From assembly GCA_041287365.1 (NCBI GenBank), contig JBEULL010000022.1, positions 1-12,434 of the forward strand: a stretch of 12,434 bases of DNA, written 5' to 3'. A model generated the notes under the pieces. That model was given only the letters and a program-made list of their open reading frames with translations, was not told where the DNA came from and ran no database searches. Source of the stretch: JAQVIJ01 sp041287365 (GTDB lineage Bacteria; Desulfobacterota; Dissulfuribacteria; Dissulfuribacterales; DYLC01). Within the stretch, counting starts at the first letter, position 1. Each line of letters opens with the position of its first letter. A program made the translations under genes and the position numbers. Positions 6,103 to 12,434 of the stretch are shown here, in pieces.

Positions 6103-7157
6103 TGAAATACATTGGCCTTACCGTTCTTCTGGTGCTCTGCACTCTTTTGGTGTCATGTGGAAAAAAAGACATGCCTGTGCCCATAGGCGCCATTCACCCA
6201 AGGTCTATCAACGATTTGAAGTATGTAGTGACGCCACAAGGGGTTGAATTGAGTTGGACTATTCCTACTCGTAATGTAGATGGAAGCCCCATTTTGGCCC
6301 TCAAGGGTTTTGAGCTCTATAGGGCAGTTTTGCAGCCTGACAACACCTGTAATGGCTGTCCGATTTCCTTTGATGATTTCATCTTTTTGCCCATGGAAAC
6401 CGTGTCCAAGTCAGGACAAAAGATGTTTTATGAAGACCGTACGTTGGAGTCGGGTCGCAGGTATGCCTTTGAGCTGCGCACGGTCAAGGCCTTTTTGAAC
6501 AAAAGCGAGCCGTCCAATCGCGTGATATTCACCTGGCATCCACCAGCTTCACCTCCGGCACAGCCTGTAGCAACCTCCAAGGTGGAGGGTCTGGAGCTGA
6601 CATGGGCGCCGCCTACCACATGGGTGGACGGTTCGACTTTGATTGCTCCGGTTTTTTATCGGGTTTATGCCAAAAAAGACGAGGATGAGGAATGGAAGCT
6701 GCTCAAAGACAGGCTTTCTTCTCCTGTCTTTCTTTATTCCAAGGCGCCTTCAAATAAAGTCATACTCTATCGAGTCACTGCTGTATCGGAGCACAATGGA
6801 ACGCTTATCGAAAGCGCTCCTTCGCCAGAGGTGCAAGCTGAGTTTGTAAGCCCTGTGCCGCCAGTAGCGCCCACAGGCCTTGTGGCAGTGGTCAAACCGT
6901 CTGCTCAGAATAAAAATATTGTGGAGCTTTTGTGGCAAGAGGTCTCTGATGCAACTATCGCGGGATATTTCGTGTATCGCAGGACAGTTGGAATAAATGA
7001 GTTAAAGCGGTTGAATCAGCAGCCAATTGCCATCTCGGGCTTTGAGGATGATAATCAGCTTTCTTCAGGGACCTATGAGTATCAAGTGACCGCAGTTAAC
7101 AAGGCAGGAAAGGAGAGTCAGCCTTCAGCCCCTGCAACTGTTCGAATTTACGAATAA
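6102..7157 (+). CDS. Fibronectin type III lipoprotein with LptM-like N-terminus
   Basis: A 351-residue predicted lipoprotein: Lys 2, hydrophobic core 4-17, lipobox LVSC with the lipidated Cys at 19, cleaved by signal peptidase II. Right after the Cys comes GKKDMPVPIG, which resembles the CG.KGPLYLP start of LptM/LppL, a small lipoprotein often encoded next to lysA that helps fold the LPS transporter LptD. Three Fn3 modules follow, with hallmark Trp at 52 (GVELSWTIP), 168 (GLELTWAPP) and 278 (IVELLWQEV), and matching late strands YAFELRTV, LYRVTAV and YEYQVTAV. There is no catalytic motif. Cys 83 and Cys 86 (CNGC) in the first module could form a disulfide. It starts on the guaB stop with an AGGTGG site at 6089 and is followed 14 bases later by lysA. 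Periplasmic or outer-membrane location and a scaffold role are inference. Confidence 0.8.
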   Translation: MKYIGLTVLLVLCTLLVSCGKKDMPVPIGAIHPRSINDLKYVVTPQGVELSWTIPTRNVDGSPILALKGFELYRAVLQPDNTCNGCPISFDDFIFLPMETVSKSGQKMFYEDRTLESGRRYAFELRTVKAFLNKSEPSNRVIFTWHPPASPPAQPVATSKVEGLELTWAPPTTWVDGSTLIAPVFYRVYAKKDEDEEWKLLKDRLSSPVFLYSKAPSNKVILYRVTAVSEHNGTLIESAPSPEVQAEFVSPVPPVAPTGLVAVVKPSAQNKNIVELLWQEVSDATIAGYFVYRRTVGINELKRLNQQPIAISGFEDDNQLSSGTYEYQVTAVNKAGKESQPSAPATVRIYE

Positions 7158-7171
7158 AAGAGGAGTGGATT

Positions 7172-8419
7172 ATGGAGTTGTTGGAGTATAAAGACGGAAT
7201 TTTGTGCTGTGACCACGTTTCGCTTTTAAGTATAGCCAAGAAGATCAAGACACCTTGTTATGTATATAGTGCCACTGTGTTGACCGAGAGGTTCAATGCC
7301 TTTAACAACGCCATGGCTTCACTGCCCCATCTGGTATGTTTTGCGGTCAAGGCGAACAGCAATCTCTCTGTATTGAAGTTGCTGGCCGGGATTGGTGCAG
7401 GCGCGGATGTGGTCTCTGGAGGAGAGCTTTTCAAGGCCATGAAGGCCGGTATTCCTGCCTCCAGGATCGTGTATTCAAGTGTGGGAAAGACAAAAGAAGA
7501 GATACGCTACGCCCTGAAGGCCGGCATCCTCATGTTCAACGTAGAATCGGAGCCGGAATTGCGCATGATTCAAACTGAGGCCAGGCGCCTTGGAAAACGT
7601 GCTCCCATCTCCATTCGTGTAAATCCTGATGTGGATCCCCAGACCCATCCTTACATCTCCACGGGTCTCAAGAAGAATAAATTCGGCCTTTCAGTGGAAA
7701 CGGCCTTTAATCTCTACAAGCAGGCAAGCACTTGGCCTGAGGTGGAGATAAAAGGCATCGATTGTCACATAGGTTCGCAGCTTACCAGCCTTCAGCCGTT
7801 TCTGGATGCCATGGATCGTATTTTGTCTATGGTGCATCGATTGAAAGAAAACGGCATATCGCTGCAATACATAGATGTGGGTGGAGGACTTGGCATTCGT
7901 TACAAAGACGAGACTCCGCCGACTCCTCAGGAATATGGTGCCGCTGTGTGTAAAAAGCTGGCATCCACAGGTCTGACCGTCATCATCGAGCCTGGAAGGG
8001 CCGTCTGTGGAAATGCGGGTGGGCTTTTGACCAAGGTCATTCATGTGAAGGATACGAGTGAAAAGCGCTTTTATATCGTGGATGCCGCTATGAACGACCT
8101 GGTGCGTCCCAGCCTGTATCAGGCATATCATGAAATACTGCCGTTGAAACAGCCCAAGACAGCACGTCTGTTGACGGCGGATGTGGTAGGCCCTATCTGC
8201 GAGTCAGGGGATTTTTTGGCAAAGGATCGAGAGCTGCCCAGACTGAAGGCAGGTGATTTTTTGTTGGTGAAGAGTGCCGGCGCCTACGGTTTCACCATGT
8301 CTTCCAACTACAACGCCAGGCCGAGGGCTGCGGAGGTGATGATCGAGGCCGGCGACTTCAGGGTTGTGAGACGCAGGGAGACCTTTGCCCGTCTGATACA
8401 GGGCGAAATATTCATTTAA
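7172..8419 (+). CDS. lysA: Diaminopimelate decarboxylase
   Basis: PLP enzyme (alanine-racemase fold, group IV decarboxylase) that converts meso-diaminopimelate to L-lysine, the last step of lysine synthesis. At 415 residues it has the normal family length. Motifs: FAVKAN with the PLP-binding Lys 60, GADVVSGGELFKA (77-89), HIGSQ (199-203), DVGGGLGIRY (235-244, phosphate-binding glycines), EPGR (273-276), and the active-site CESGD (Cys 343) plus SAGAYGFTMSSNYN near the C-terminus, contributed across the dimer. All key residues are present. AGGAG at 7161-7165 supports the start. In many genomes lysA is followed by dapF or dapA; here hypB follows after 18 bases, so the pathway genes must lie elsewhere. 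Confidence 0.96.
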   Translation: MELLEYKDGILCCDHVSLLSIAKKIKTPCYVYSATVLTERFNAFNNAMASLPHLVCFAVKANSNLSVLKLLAGIGAGADVVSGGELFKAMKAGIPASRIVYSSVGKTKEEIRYALKAGILMFNVESEPELRMIQTEARRLGKRAPISIRVNPDVDPQTHPYISTGLKKNKFGLSVETAFNLYKQASTWPEVEIKGIDCHIGSQLTSLQPFLDAMDRILSMVHRLKENGISLQYIDVGGGLGIRYKDETPPTPQEYGAAVCKKLASTGLTVIIEPGRAVCGNAGGLLTKVIHVKDTSEKRFYIVDAAMNDLVRPSLYQAYHEILPLKQPKTARLLTADVVGPICESGDFLAKDRELPRLKAGDFLLVKSAGAYGFTMSSNYNARPRAAEVMIEAGDFRVVRRRETFARLIQGEIFI

Positions 8420-8437
8420 GGCACAAGAGAGGATATT

Positions 8438-9157
8438 ATGTGTGAGACCTGTGGCTGTGGAGCGGTTTCTGATTCTGTGGTGGTGAATGTCTACAAGAGT
8501 CTTTTGGAAAACAATGATGCCCAGGCCAGGCTGAACCGCAGGCGCATGGAAAAATTGGGGGCAGTGGCCATAAATCTCATCAGCAGCCCTGGGTCAGGCA
8601 AAACCACCCTTTTGGAGCGCACCATTGATATGCTTTCCGGTGATATGCTTTCCGGCAAGGTGCGCATAGGTGTTATCGAGGGCGATATCGAGACTGACCG
8701 GGATGCCCAGCGCATTCGGGCTAAGGGTGTGCCTGTGGTGCAGATCACCACCGGCGGCGCCTGTCACCTGAATGCAGGTCTGGTGGCAAAAGGCCTGAAT
8801 GCCCTGGAGGAGCAGTTGAACGGTCAGGGTTTGAATCTGCTCTTCATCGAAAACGTGGGCAATCTGGTGTGCCCTGCCGCCTTTGACTTAGGAGAGCATC
8901 TTAGGGTGGTGTTGCTCTCCGTGCCAGAAGGGGATGATAAGCCCCTGAAATATCCCAAGATATTTTTGTCTTCGCAGGTATTTCTCATCACCAAGACGGA
9001 TCTTTTACCATATTTCGATTTTTCTCTTTCAAATGCACAAGACTATGCAAAACGCATTAATCCAAATCTTGTCACATTTGGACTTTCTACGGTCTCTGGC
9101 ATTGGCATGCAGGGTTGGATAGATTATCTTATAAAACTACATTTGAGGGGCAAATAG
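8438..9157 (+). CDS. hypB: Hydrogenase nickel-incorporation GTPase HypB
   Basis: A GTPase that delivers nickel, with HypA, to the active site of [NiFe]-hydrogenases. The N-terminal high-affinity metal motif MCETCGCG is present (Cys 2, 5, 7). The P-loop is SSPGSGKTT (49-57), followed by EGDIETDRDAQRI (83-95), the G-domain metal site at Cys 111-His 112 with Cys 147 (NVGNLVCP), and the guanine motif TKTD (187-190). At 239 residues there is no His-rich nickel-storage stretch. AGAGG at 8428-8432 fixes the ATG. A 15-base tandem duplication adds DMLSG after the first helix. No hypA, hypC-F or hydrogenase structural gene is in the window, so hypB sits apart from its partners, inside what looks like a biosynthetic operon. 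Confidence 0.96.
   Translation: MCETCGCGAVSDSVVVNVYKSLLENNDAQARLNRRRMEKLGAVAINLISSPGSGKTTLLERTIDMLSGDMLSGKVRIGVIEGDIETDRDAQRIRAKGVPVVQITTGGACHLNAGLVAKGLNALEEQLNGQGLNLLFIENVGNLVCPAAFDLGEHLRVVLLSVPEGDDKPLKYPKIFLSSQVFLITKTDLLPYFDFSLSNAQDYAKRINPNLVTFGLSTVSGIGMQGWIDYLIKLHLRGK
8626..8655. repeat. Perfect 15-bp tandem duplication in hypB
   Basis: TGATATGCTTTCCGG occurs twice back to back (8626-8640 and 8641-8655), giving an in-frame DMLSGDMLSG in the loop after the P-loop helix. Identity at every base, wobble positions included, points to a recent slippage duplication. Confidence 0.9.
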
Positions 9158-9216
9158 AGAGGAAATATATGGCCTATACAGTTAAAGATTTTGATTTTAC
9201 CCCCCCCCATGCATAA
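9158..9216 (+). promoter_or_regulatory. Strong ribosome site and ATG leading into the C9 tract; 15-codon frame as written
   Basis: AGAGG at 9158-9162 is followed six bases later by ATG 9169, only 11 bases after the hypB stop. This is the same signal type used by lysA and hypB. The frame reads MAYTVKDFDFTPP, then, with nine C at 9200-9208, HA and a stop at 9214-9216. With eight C it would read TPPMHKNIFDFLN and enter the long PAS-GGDEF-EAL frame. Either this is the true start of that gene, or it is a short leader peptide. Confidence 0.6.
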
Positions 9217-12160
9217 AAATATTTTTGATTTTCTCAACGCAATTCCTGACATAGTCTGCATCAAGGATGGAGATGGTAGATGGCTCTGGGCCAATGAGGC
9301 TGTTCTTCAGCTCTTTACTCTCAAAGGCATAGATTATTTAGGCAAGAAGGACTCGGAATTGGCTGCCTTTGTGCATCCCGTGTTTCGAAACGCCTTTCTC
9401 ACCTGCGAAAAGACCGATGAGGCCACATGGCAAGAGGGAACGCTCAGTGTAGCTGAAGAGACCATCGACTTACCTGACGGCAGCCAATGTATTCTCGAGA
9501 CATATAAACTGCCTATTTTTGACGCAGATGGCAAGAGAGAAGCCCTGTTCGTTCTGGGCAGGGACGTGACTAAACATAAAAGGCTCATAACGGCCCTGGA
9601 GCACCGAACACAGGAGAAGGATGTGCTGATGCGCATTCTTGAGTTGTGGCATGATACGAGGCTCTCATTGGAGCAGCGCATGCAGAATATACTTTCGCTC
9701 CTCACAACCATTCCGTGGTTTTCTGTGGCCAGCAAGGCTGCCTGGTTTTCTGCAGTGCCTGAAAAAAAAGAGTTGAAGTTGGTGGCCTCCATAAACTTTG
9801 ACCAGCAACACGCAACTGCATGCAGCAGAGTGTGCTATATGGAGTGCCTGTGCGGTAGGGCCATAGAGTTTGGGCGTACTCAATATGTCCCACACTCTCA
9901 AGAGCTCGCCACAGACAGGTGTCCCATTCAGCAGGAACACTATCACTATATCGTGCCTCTTTATTCCACATCCAATACACCTGGGGTCCATGTGGGCTTT
10001 TTGGGCTGTCTCAGCCTATATTCCTTTATTCCATCAGAAGATCCTGTGCGGTTTTGTGCCTTTTTTGATGCCGTGGCCTCGGTCATCTCCATGGGCTTGG
10101 AAAGGGAGCAGCTCTCTCAAAGGCTTTTGGACCGCCTGACCGAGCTGCAGCTGGCATCGGATATGCTGCAATTGGGCATCATCAAATACGATTTTGAGAC
10201 GCGAGTCATGCGCTGGTCATTCCACGTGTATGAAATTCTACGACTAAATTTAACGACTGCTCCATCCTTCAAGAGTTATCTCAAACGTGTATGTGTCACG
10301 GATCGCCCTCGCGTCATGGCTGCCTTTAGACAATTGCTAAAGGAGAGAAAGCCCTTTGACATTAGGCATACCCTGCGTTTTCATAATGGAGTACGGCGAG
10401 TTGTGTATCTGAAGGTCTCTTTGAAACAGAATGGGGTTCTGTACGGTATTTTACAGGACATCACACAGAATATGGCCATGGAGGAACAGCTCTTGCTTTT
10501 GACCAATATTTTGGAAAAGAGCAAAGAGGCCGTGGTGGTCACAGATAAAGACAATCGCATTTTATCAGTGAACCATGCCTTTACAGTCATTACGAGCTAT
10601 ATGCCTGAGGAGGTCATTGGTAAGAATCCAACTATTCTGAAATCCGGTTATCATGATCAAAGATTTTATGAGGAGATGTGGAAAAGCCTTTTGACCAATG
10701 ACCACTGGGAAGGAGAGATATGGAATCGGCATAAAGACGGCCATATATATCCTGAGTGGCTCTCCATATATGTCATTCGAGATAAAGACGGCAATCCTCA
10801 AAGGTACGTAGGCCTCTTTCATGAGATTACTAAAGAAAAAGAGATGGAGGCACTGCTTCAATATCGCGAAAACTATGACGCCCTTACAGATCTACCCAAC
10901 AAGACGCTCTTTTATGACCGTATAGGCACAGCCATTGCTAAAATGGAAGAGACCAGTGTGGCGGTAATCGTGTTGGACCTGGATGACTTCAAGCGTATAA
11001 ACGATTCTCTGGGTTATACCAAAGGTGATATGATATTACAGGATGTGGCATCTCGAATAGCCAGTCTGATTCCAGCCGATGTGACTTTCTGCAGATTGGG
11101 TGGAGATGAGTTCGGCATAGTGCAGGAGTGTTTTGATGAGCGGGATGTGATTGCACTTTTATCCAGGCTGTATAAGGCCTTTGAAGAGCCATTTGGCGTG
11201 GATTTCATACATCTTACCACAAGTATTGGTATAAGCCTTGCCCCACAAGACGGCACAGAACCCAATGAGCTCATTCAAAAGGCTGAAACCGCTATGTATG
11301 CAGCCAAAAATGCCGGTAAATCGCAACATGTCTTCTTTAGAAAGGAGCTTTCCAATTCCATTGAGAGGCTTCTGAACATGGAAAAACTCCTGCGCCATGC
11401 CATAGAAGCCAAGGAAATCACTCTAGTCTATCAGCCAAAGGTTGAGCTTAAAAGCGGGAAAATCGTCTCAGCGGAGGTCTTGGCGCGGTGGAGGTCTCAG
11501 GAGCTGGGTTTTGTATCTCCAGCCGAGTTTATTCCTTTGGCGGAGGCCACCAAACTCATCGACCCCTTGGGTAAGCTCATTGTGGAAAAGGCTGTCATTC
11601 AAGCCCTGGAGTGGCAAAAACAGGGCTATGACCTCACCATTGCCTTTAATCTTTCACCAGTGCAGTTTCGCACAAAAGGAGTTGTGGAAGATGTTTTGAG
11701 CATCATTGAGCAGGTAGGAGTGTCACCTGAACTCCTGGAGATAGAGATCACCGAAGGCGCAGTGCTGGATAACGAAGAGAATGCCATAAGACTTTTGAGA
11801 GAATTCAAACAGCGTGGCCTGAGCATTGCCATGGACGACTTTGGCATGGGTTATTCCTCGCTCTATTACCTAAAACGCCTTCCCATCGATAGCTTGAAGA
11901 TCGATATGGTCTTTATCAAGGAATTGCCTTACGATAAAGATGCCTGCGCCATTACAAAGTCGGTTATCTCCATGGCAAAGGCCATGGGGCTCAAGACCGT
12001 GGCCGAGGGCGTGGAGACACAGGAGGCTGTGGACTTCTTGAGAGAATATGACTGTGATATGATTCAGGGTTATTTCTTCAGTCCGCCCGTAGCCCCTGAA
12101 CGTCTGGTGGAATTGCTAAAGAATGAACGGCTAGGTCATACCCTACCGTTGTCATCATAG
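9191..12160 (+). CDS. PAS-GAF-PAS-PAS-GGDEF-EAL cyclic-di-GMP signalling protein
   Basis: A dual-domain c-di-GMP enzyme with no membrane segment, so a cytoplasmic sensor. Numbered from the TTG at 9191: PAS 1 about 7-130 (FDFLNAIPDIVCIKDGDGR); GAF about 150-315 with Cys-rich ACSRVCYMECLCGRA; PAS 2 about 318-428; PAS 3 with PAC about 435-555; GGDEF about 560-720, signature intact (RLGGDEF, 637-641), LDLDDFKRINDSLG upstream, no RxxD inhibitory site at the usual spacing; EAL about 735-980 with EVLAR (Glu 762), FNLSPVQF, EITEG (852-856), MDDFGMGYSSL (Asp 882, 883) and EGVET. The phosphodiesterase therefore looks active and the cyclase plausible. The start is unsettled: TTG 9191 and ATG 9209 both lack a ribosome site, while ATG 9169 has one but is out of frame across a C9 tract. 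It is the last gene of the convoy; its end overlaps a convergent gene. Confidence 0.9.
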   Translation: MILPPPMHKNIFDFLNAIPDIVCIKDGDGRWLWANEAVLQLFTLKGIDYLGKKDSELAAFVHPVFRNAFLTCEKTDEATWQEGTLSVAEETIDLPDGSQCILETYKLPIFDADGKREALFVLGRDVTKHKRLITALEHRTQEKDVLMRILELWHDTRLSLEQRMQNILSLLTTIPWFSVASKAAWFSAVPEKKELKLVASINFDQQHATACSRVCYMECLCGRAIEFGRTQYVPHSQELATDRCPIQQEHYHYIVPLYSTSNTPGVHVGFLGCLSLYSFIPSEDPVRFCAFFDAVASVISMGLEREQLSQRLLDRLTELQLASDMLQLGIIKYDFETRVMRWSFHVYEILRLNLTTAPSFKSYLKRVCVTDRPRVMAAFRQLLKERKPFDIRHTLRFHNGVRRVVYLKVSLKQNGVLYGILQDITQNMAMEEQLLLLTNILEKSKEAVVVTDKDNRILSVNHAFTVITSYMPEEVIGKNPTILKSGYHDQRFYEEMWKSLLTNDHWEGEIWNRHKDGHIYPEWLSIYVIRDKDGNPQRYVGLFHEITKEKEMEALLQYRENYDALTDLPNKTLFYDRIGTAIAKMEETSVAVIVLDLDDFKRINDSLGYTKGDMILQDVASRIASLIPADVTFCRLGGDEFGIVQECFDERDVIALLSRLYKAFEEPFGVDFIHLTTSIGISLAPQDGTEPNELIQKAETAMYAAKNAGKSQHVFFRKELSNSIERLLNMEKLLRHAIEAKEITLVYQPKVELKSGKIVSAEVLARWRSQELGFVSPAEFIPLAEATKLIDPLGKLIVEKAVIQALEWQKQGYDLTIAFNLSPVQFRTKGVVEDVLSIIEQVGVSPELLEIEITEGAVLDNEENAIRLLREFKQRGLSIAMDDFGMGYSSLYYLKRLPIDSLKIDMVFIKELPYDKDACAITKSVISMAKAMGLKTVAEGVETQEAVDFLREYDCDMIQGYFFSPPVAPERLVELLKNERLGHTLPLSS
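9200..9208. repeat. C9 homopolymer tract at the start of the GGDEF-EAL gene
   Basis: There are nine consecutive C between the well-placed ATG 9169 and the long frame (ATG at 9209). Tract lengths 8 or 11 put ATG 9169 in frame; 9 and 10 do not. Poly-C tracts of this length near a start are classic slipped-strand contingency loci. They are also a common site of sequencing length errors. Confidence 0.9.
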
Positions 12161-12434
12161 GCGCGGGCGTCCTTGTAAATGTCTGCCCAGCCCTGTTGTG
12201 CTTCAACGCCGCTGTTTTCAGAATCTGTTTTTTGTGCCTTTTCTGTGAAGTAGATGAAAAGCCTCACAGCCTCCTTGGCCTGCAAGACCTGCCAGTCCTC
12301 ATGATCCTTGGCAAGATAGGATGCAAAAGAGGTGACTGAATCAGATAGATGCCCAGTAAGGGCATTTTGCTGACAATATGCATGATATAGGGCAATCCAC
12401 CTGAGATAGTAGGTAACCCTTTTTTTCTGGAATG
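12136..12434 (-). CDS. Integrase N-terminal SAM-like domain protein, partial (5' end outside window)
   Basis: On the reverse strand an open frame of 98 codons enters from the window edge and stops at 12136-12138. It reads KKRVTYYLRWIALYHAYC, then a spacer, then WQVLQAKEAVRLFIYF. This resembles the N-terminal SAM-like, core-binding domain of integron and phage tyrosine recombinases (Y.LRW...... WQ..QA.EA..L...F). The frame ends about 30 residues later (WADIYKDARAYDDNGRV) with no catalytic domain, although in an intact recombinase the R...HxxR...Y domain should follow. So it is either a truncated recombinase or a protein reusing this domain. The start lies beyond 12434. It converges with and overlaps the last 25 bases of the GGDEF-EAL gene, leaving no room for a terminator between them. 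Confidence 0.55.
   Translation of the reverse strand, partial: FQKKRVTYYLRWIALYHAYCQQNALTGHLSDSVTSFASYLAKDHEDWQVLQAKEAVRLFIYFTEKAQKTDSENSGVEAQQGWADIYKDARAYDDNGRV

Noticed and set aside
7691..8131. 146-codon reverse-strand frame over lysA
   Set aside because: It lies antisense to conserved lysA motifs and shows no family resemblance.
12100..12200. Terminator for the six-gene convoy
   Set aside because: No stem followed by T-run was found; the convergent gene overlaps the end of the last CDS.

Overview
The window looks like a chromosomal piece of an anaerobic Desulfobacterota-type (deltaproteobacterial) bacterium. Signs of this are a hydrogenase-maturation gene (hypB), an outer-membrane-type lipoprotein, long PAS/GAF/GGDEF/EAL sensing, and housekeeping genes with strong Shine-Dalgarno sites. 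The lineage is inferred from gene content only.

Left part (1 to about 3400), GC-rich, + strand: the tail of a phage-defence locus. It holds a 5'-cut PglZ-family phosphatase (BREX type), then a tightly coupled 271-residue protein that I read as BrxA-like. Next comes the first ~62 codons of a DEAD/DEAH helicase, broken just after its Walker A motif. From about 2730 to 3620 the sequence is a graveyard: a Cys-rich fragment fused in frame to the helicase, a C-terminal fragment of an AlbA_2/COG2865-like protein, and a frameshifted, truncated IS3-type transposase OrfA. The two defence genes carry several arrays of degenerate 7-base repeats inside their reading frames, mostly as inverted pairs of four units each, plus a perfect 15-bp hairpin beside one array. 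None of these is explained by the annotation.

Right part (3696 to 12160), lower GC, + strand: a six-gene convoy with overlaps or gaps of 18 bases or less. The order is Ppx/GppA-type phosphatase, guaB (IMP dehydrogenase), an Fn3 lipoprotein with an LptM-like N-terminus, lysA, hypB, and a large PAS-GAF-PAS-PAS-GGDEF-EAL protein. Four of the six products act on guanine nucleotides or their alarmone/second-messenger forms. The last gene has a run of nine C between its best ribosome-binding site/ATG and its main reading frame. As written the good start is out of frame; losing one C would join them. This is either a phase-variable switch or a homopolymer sequencing error.

Right edge (12136 to 12434), - strand: the C-terminal part of a convergent gene that resembles the N-terminal SAM-like domain of integron/phage integrases. 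It stops before any catalytic domain and overlaps the end of the GGDEF/EAL gene.
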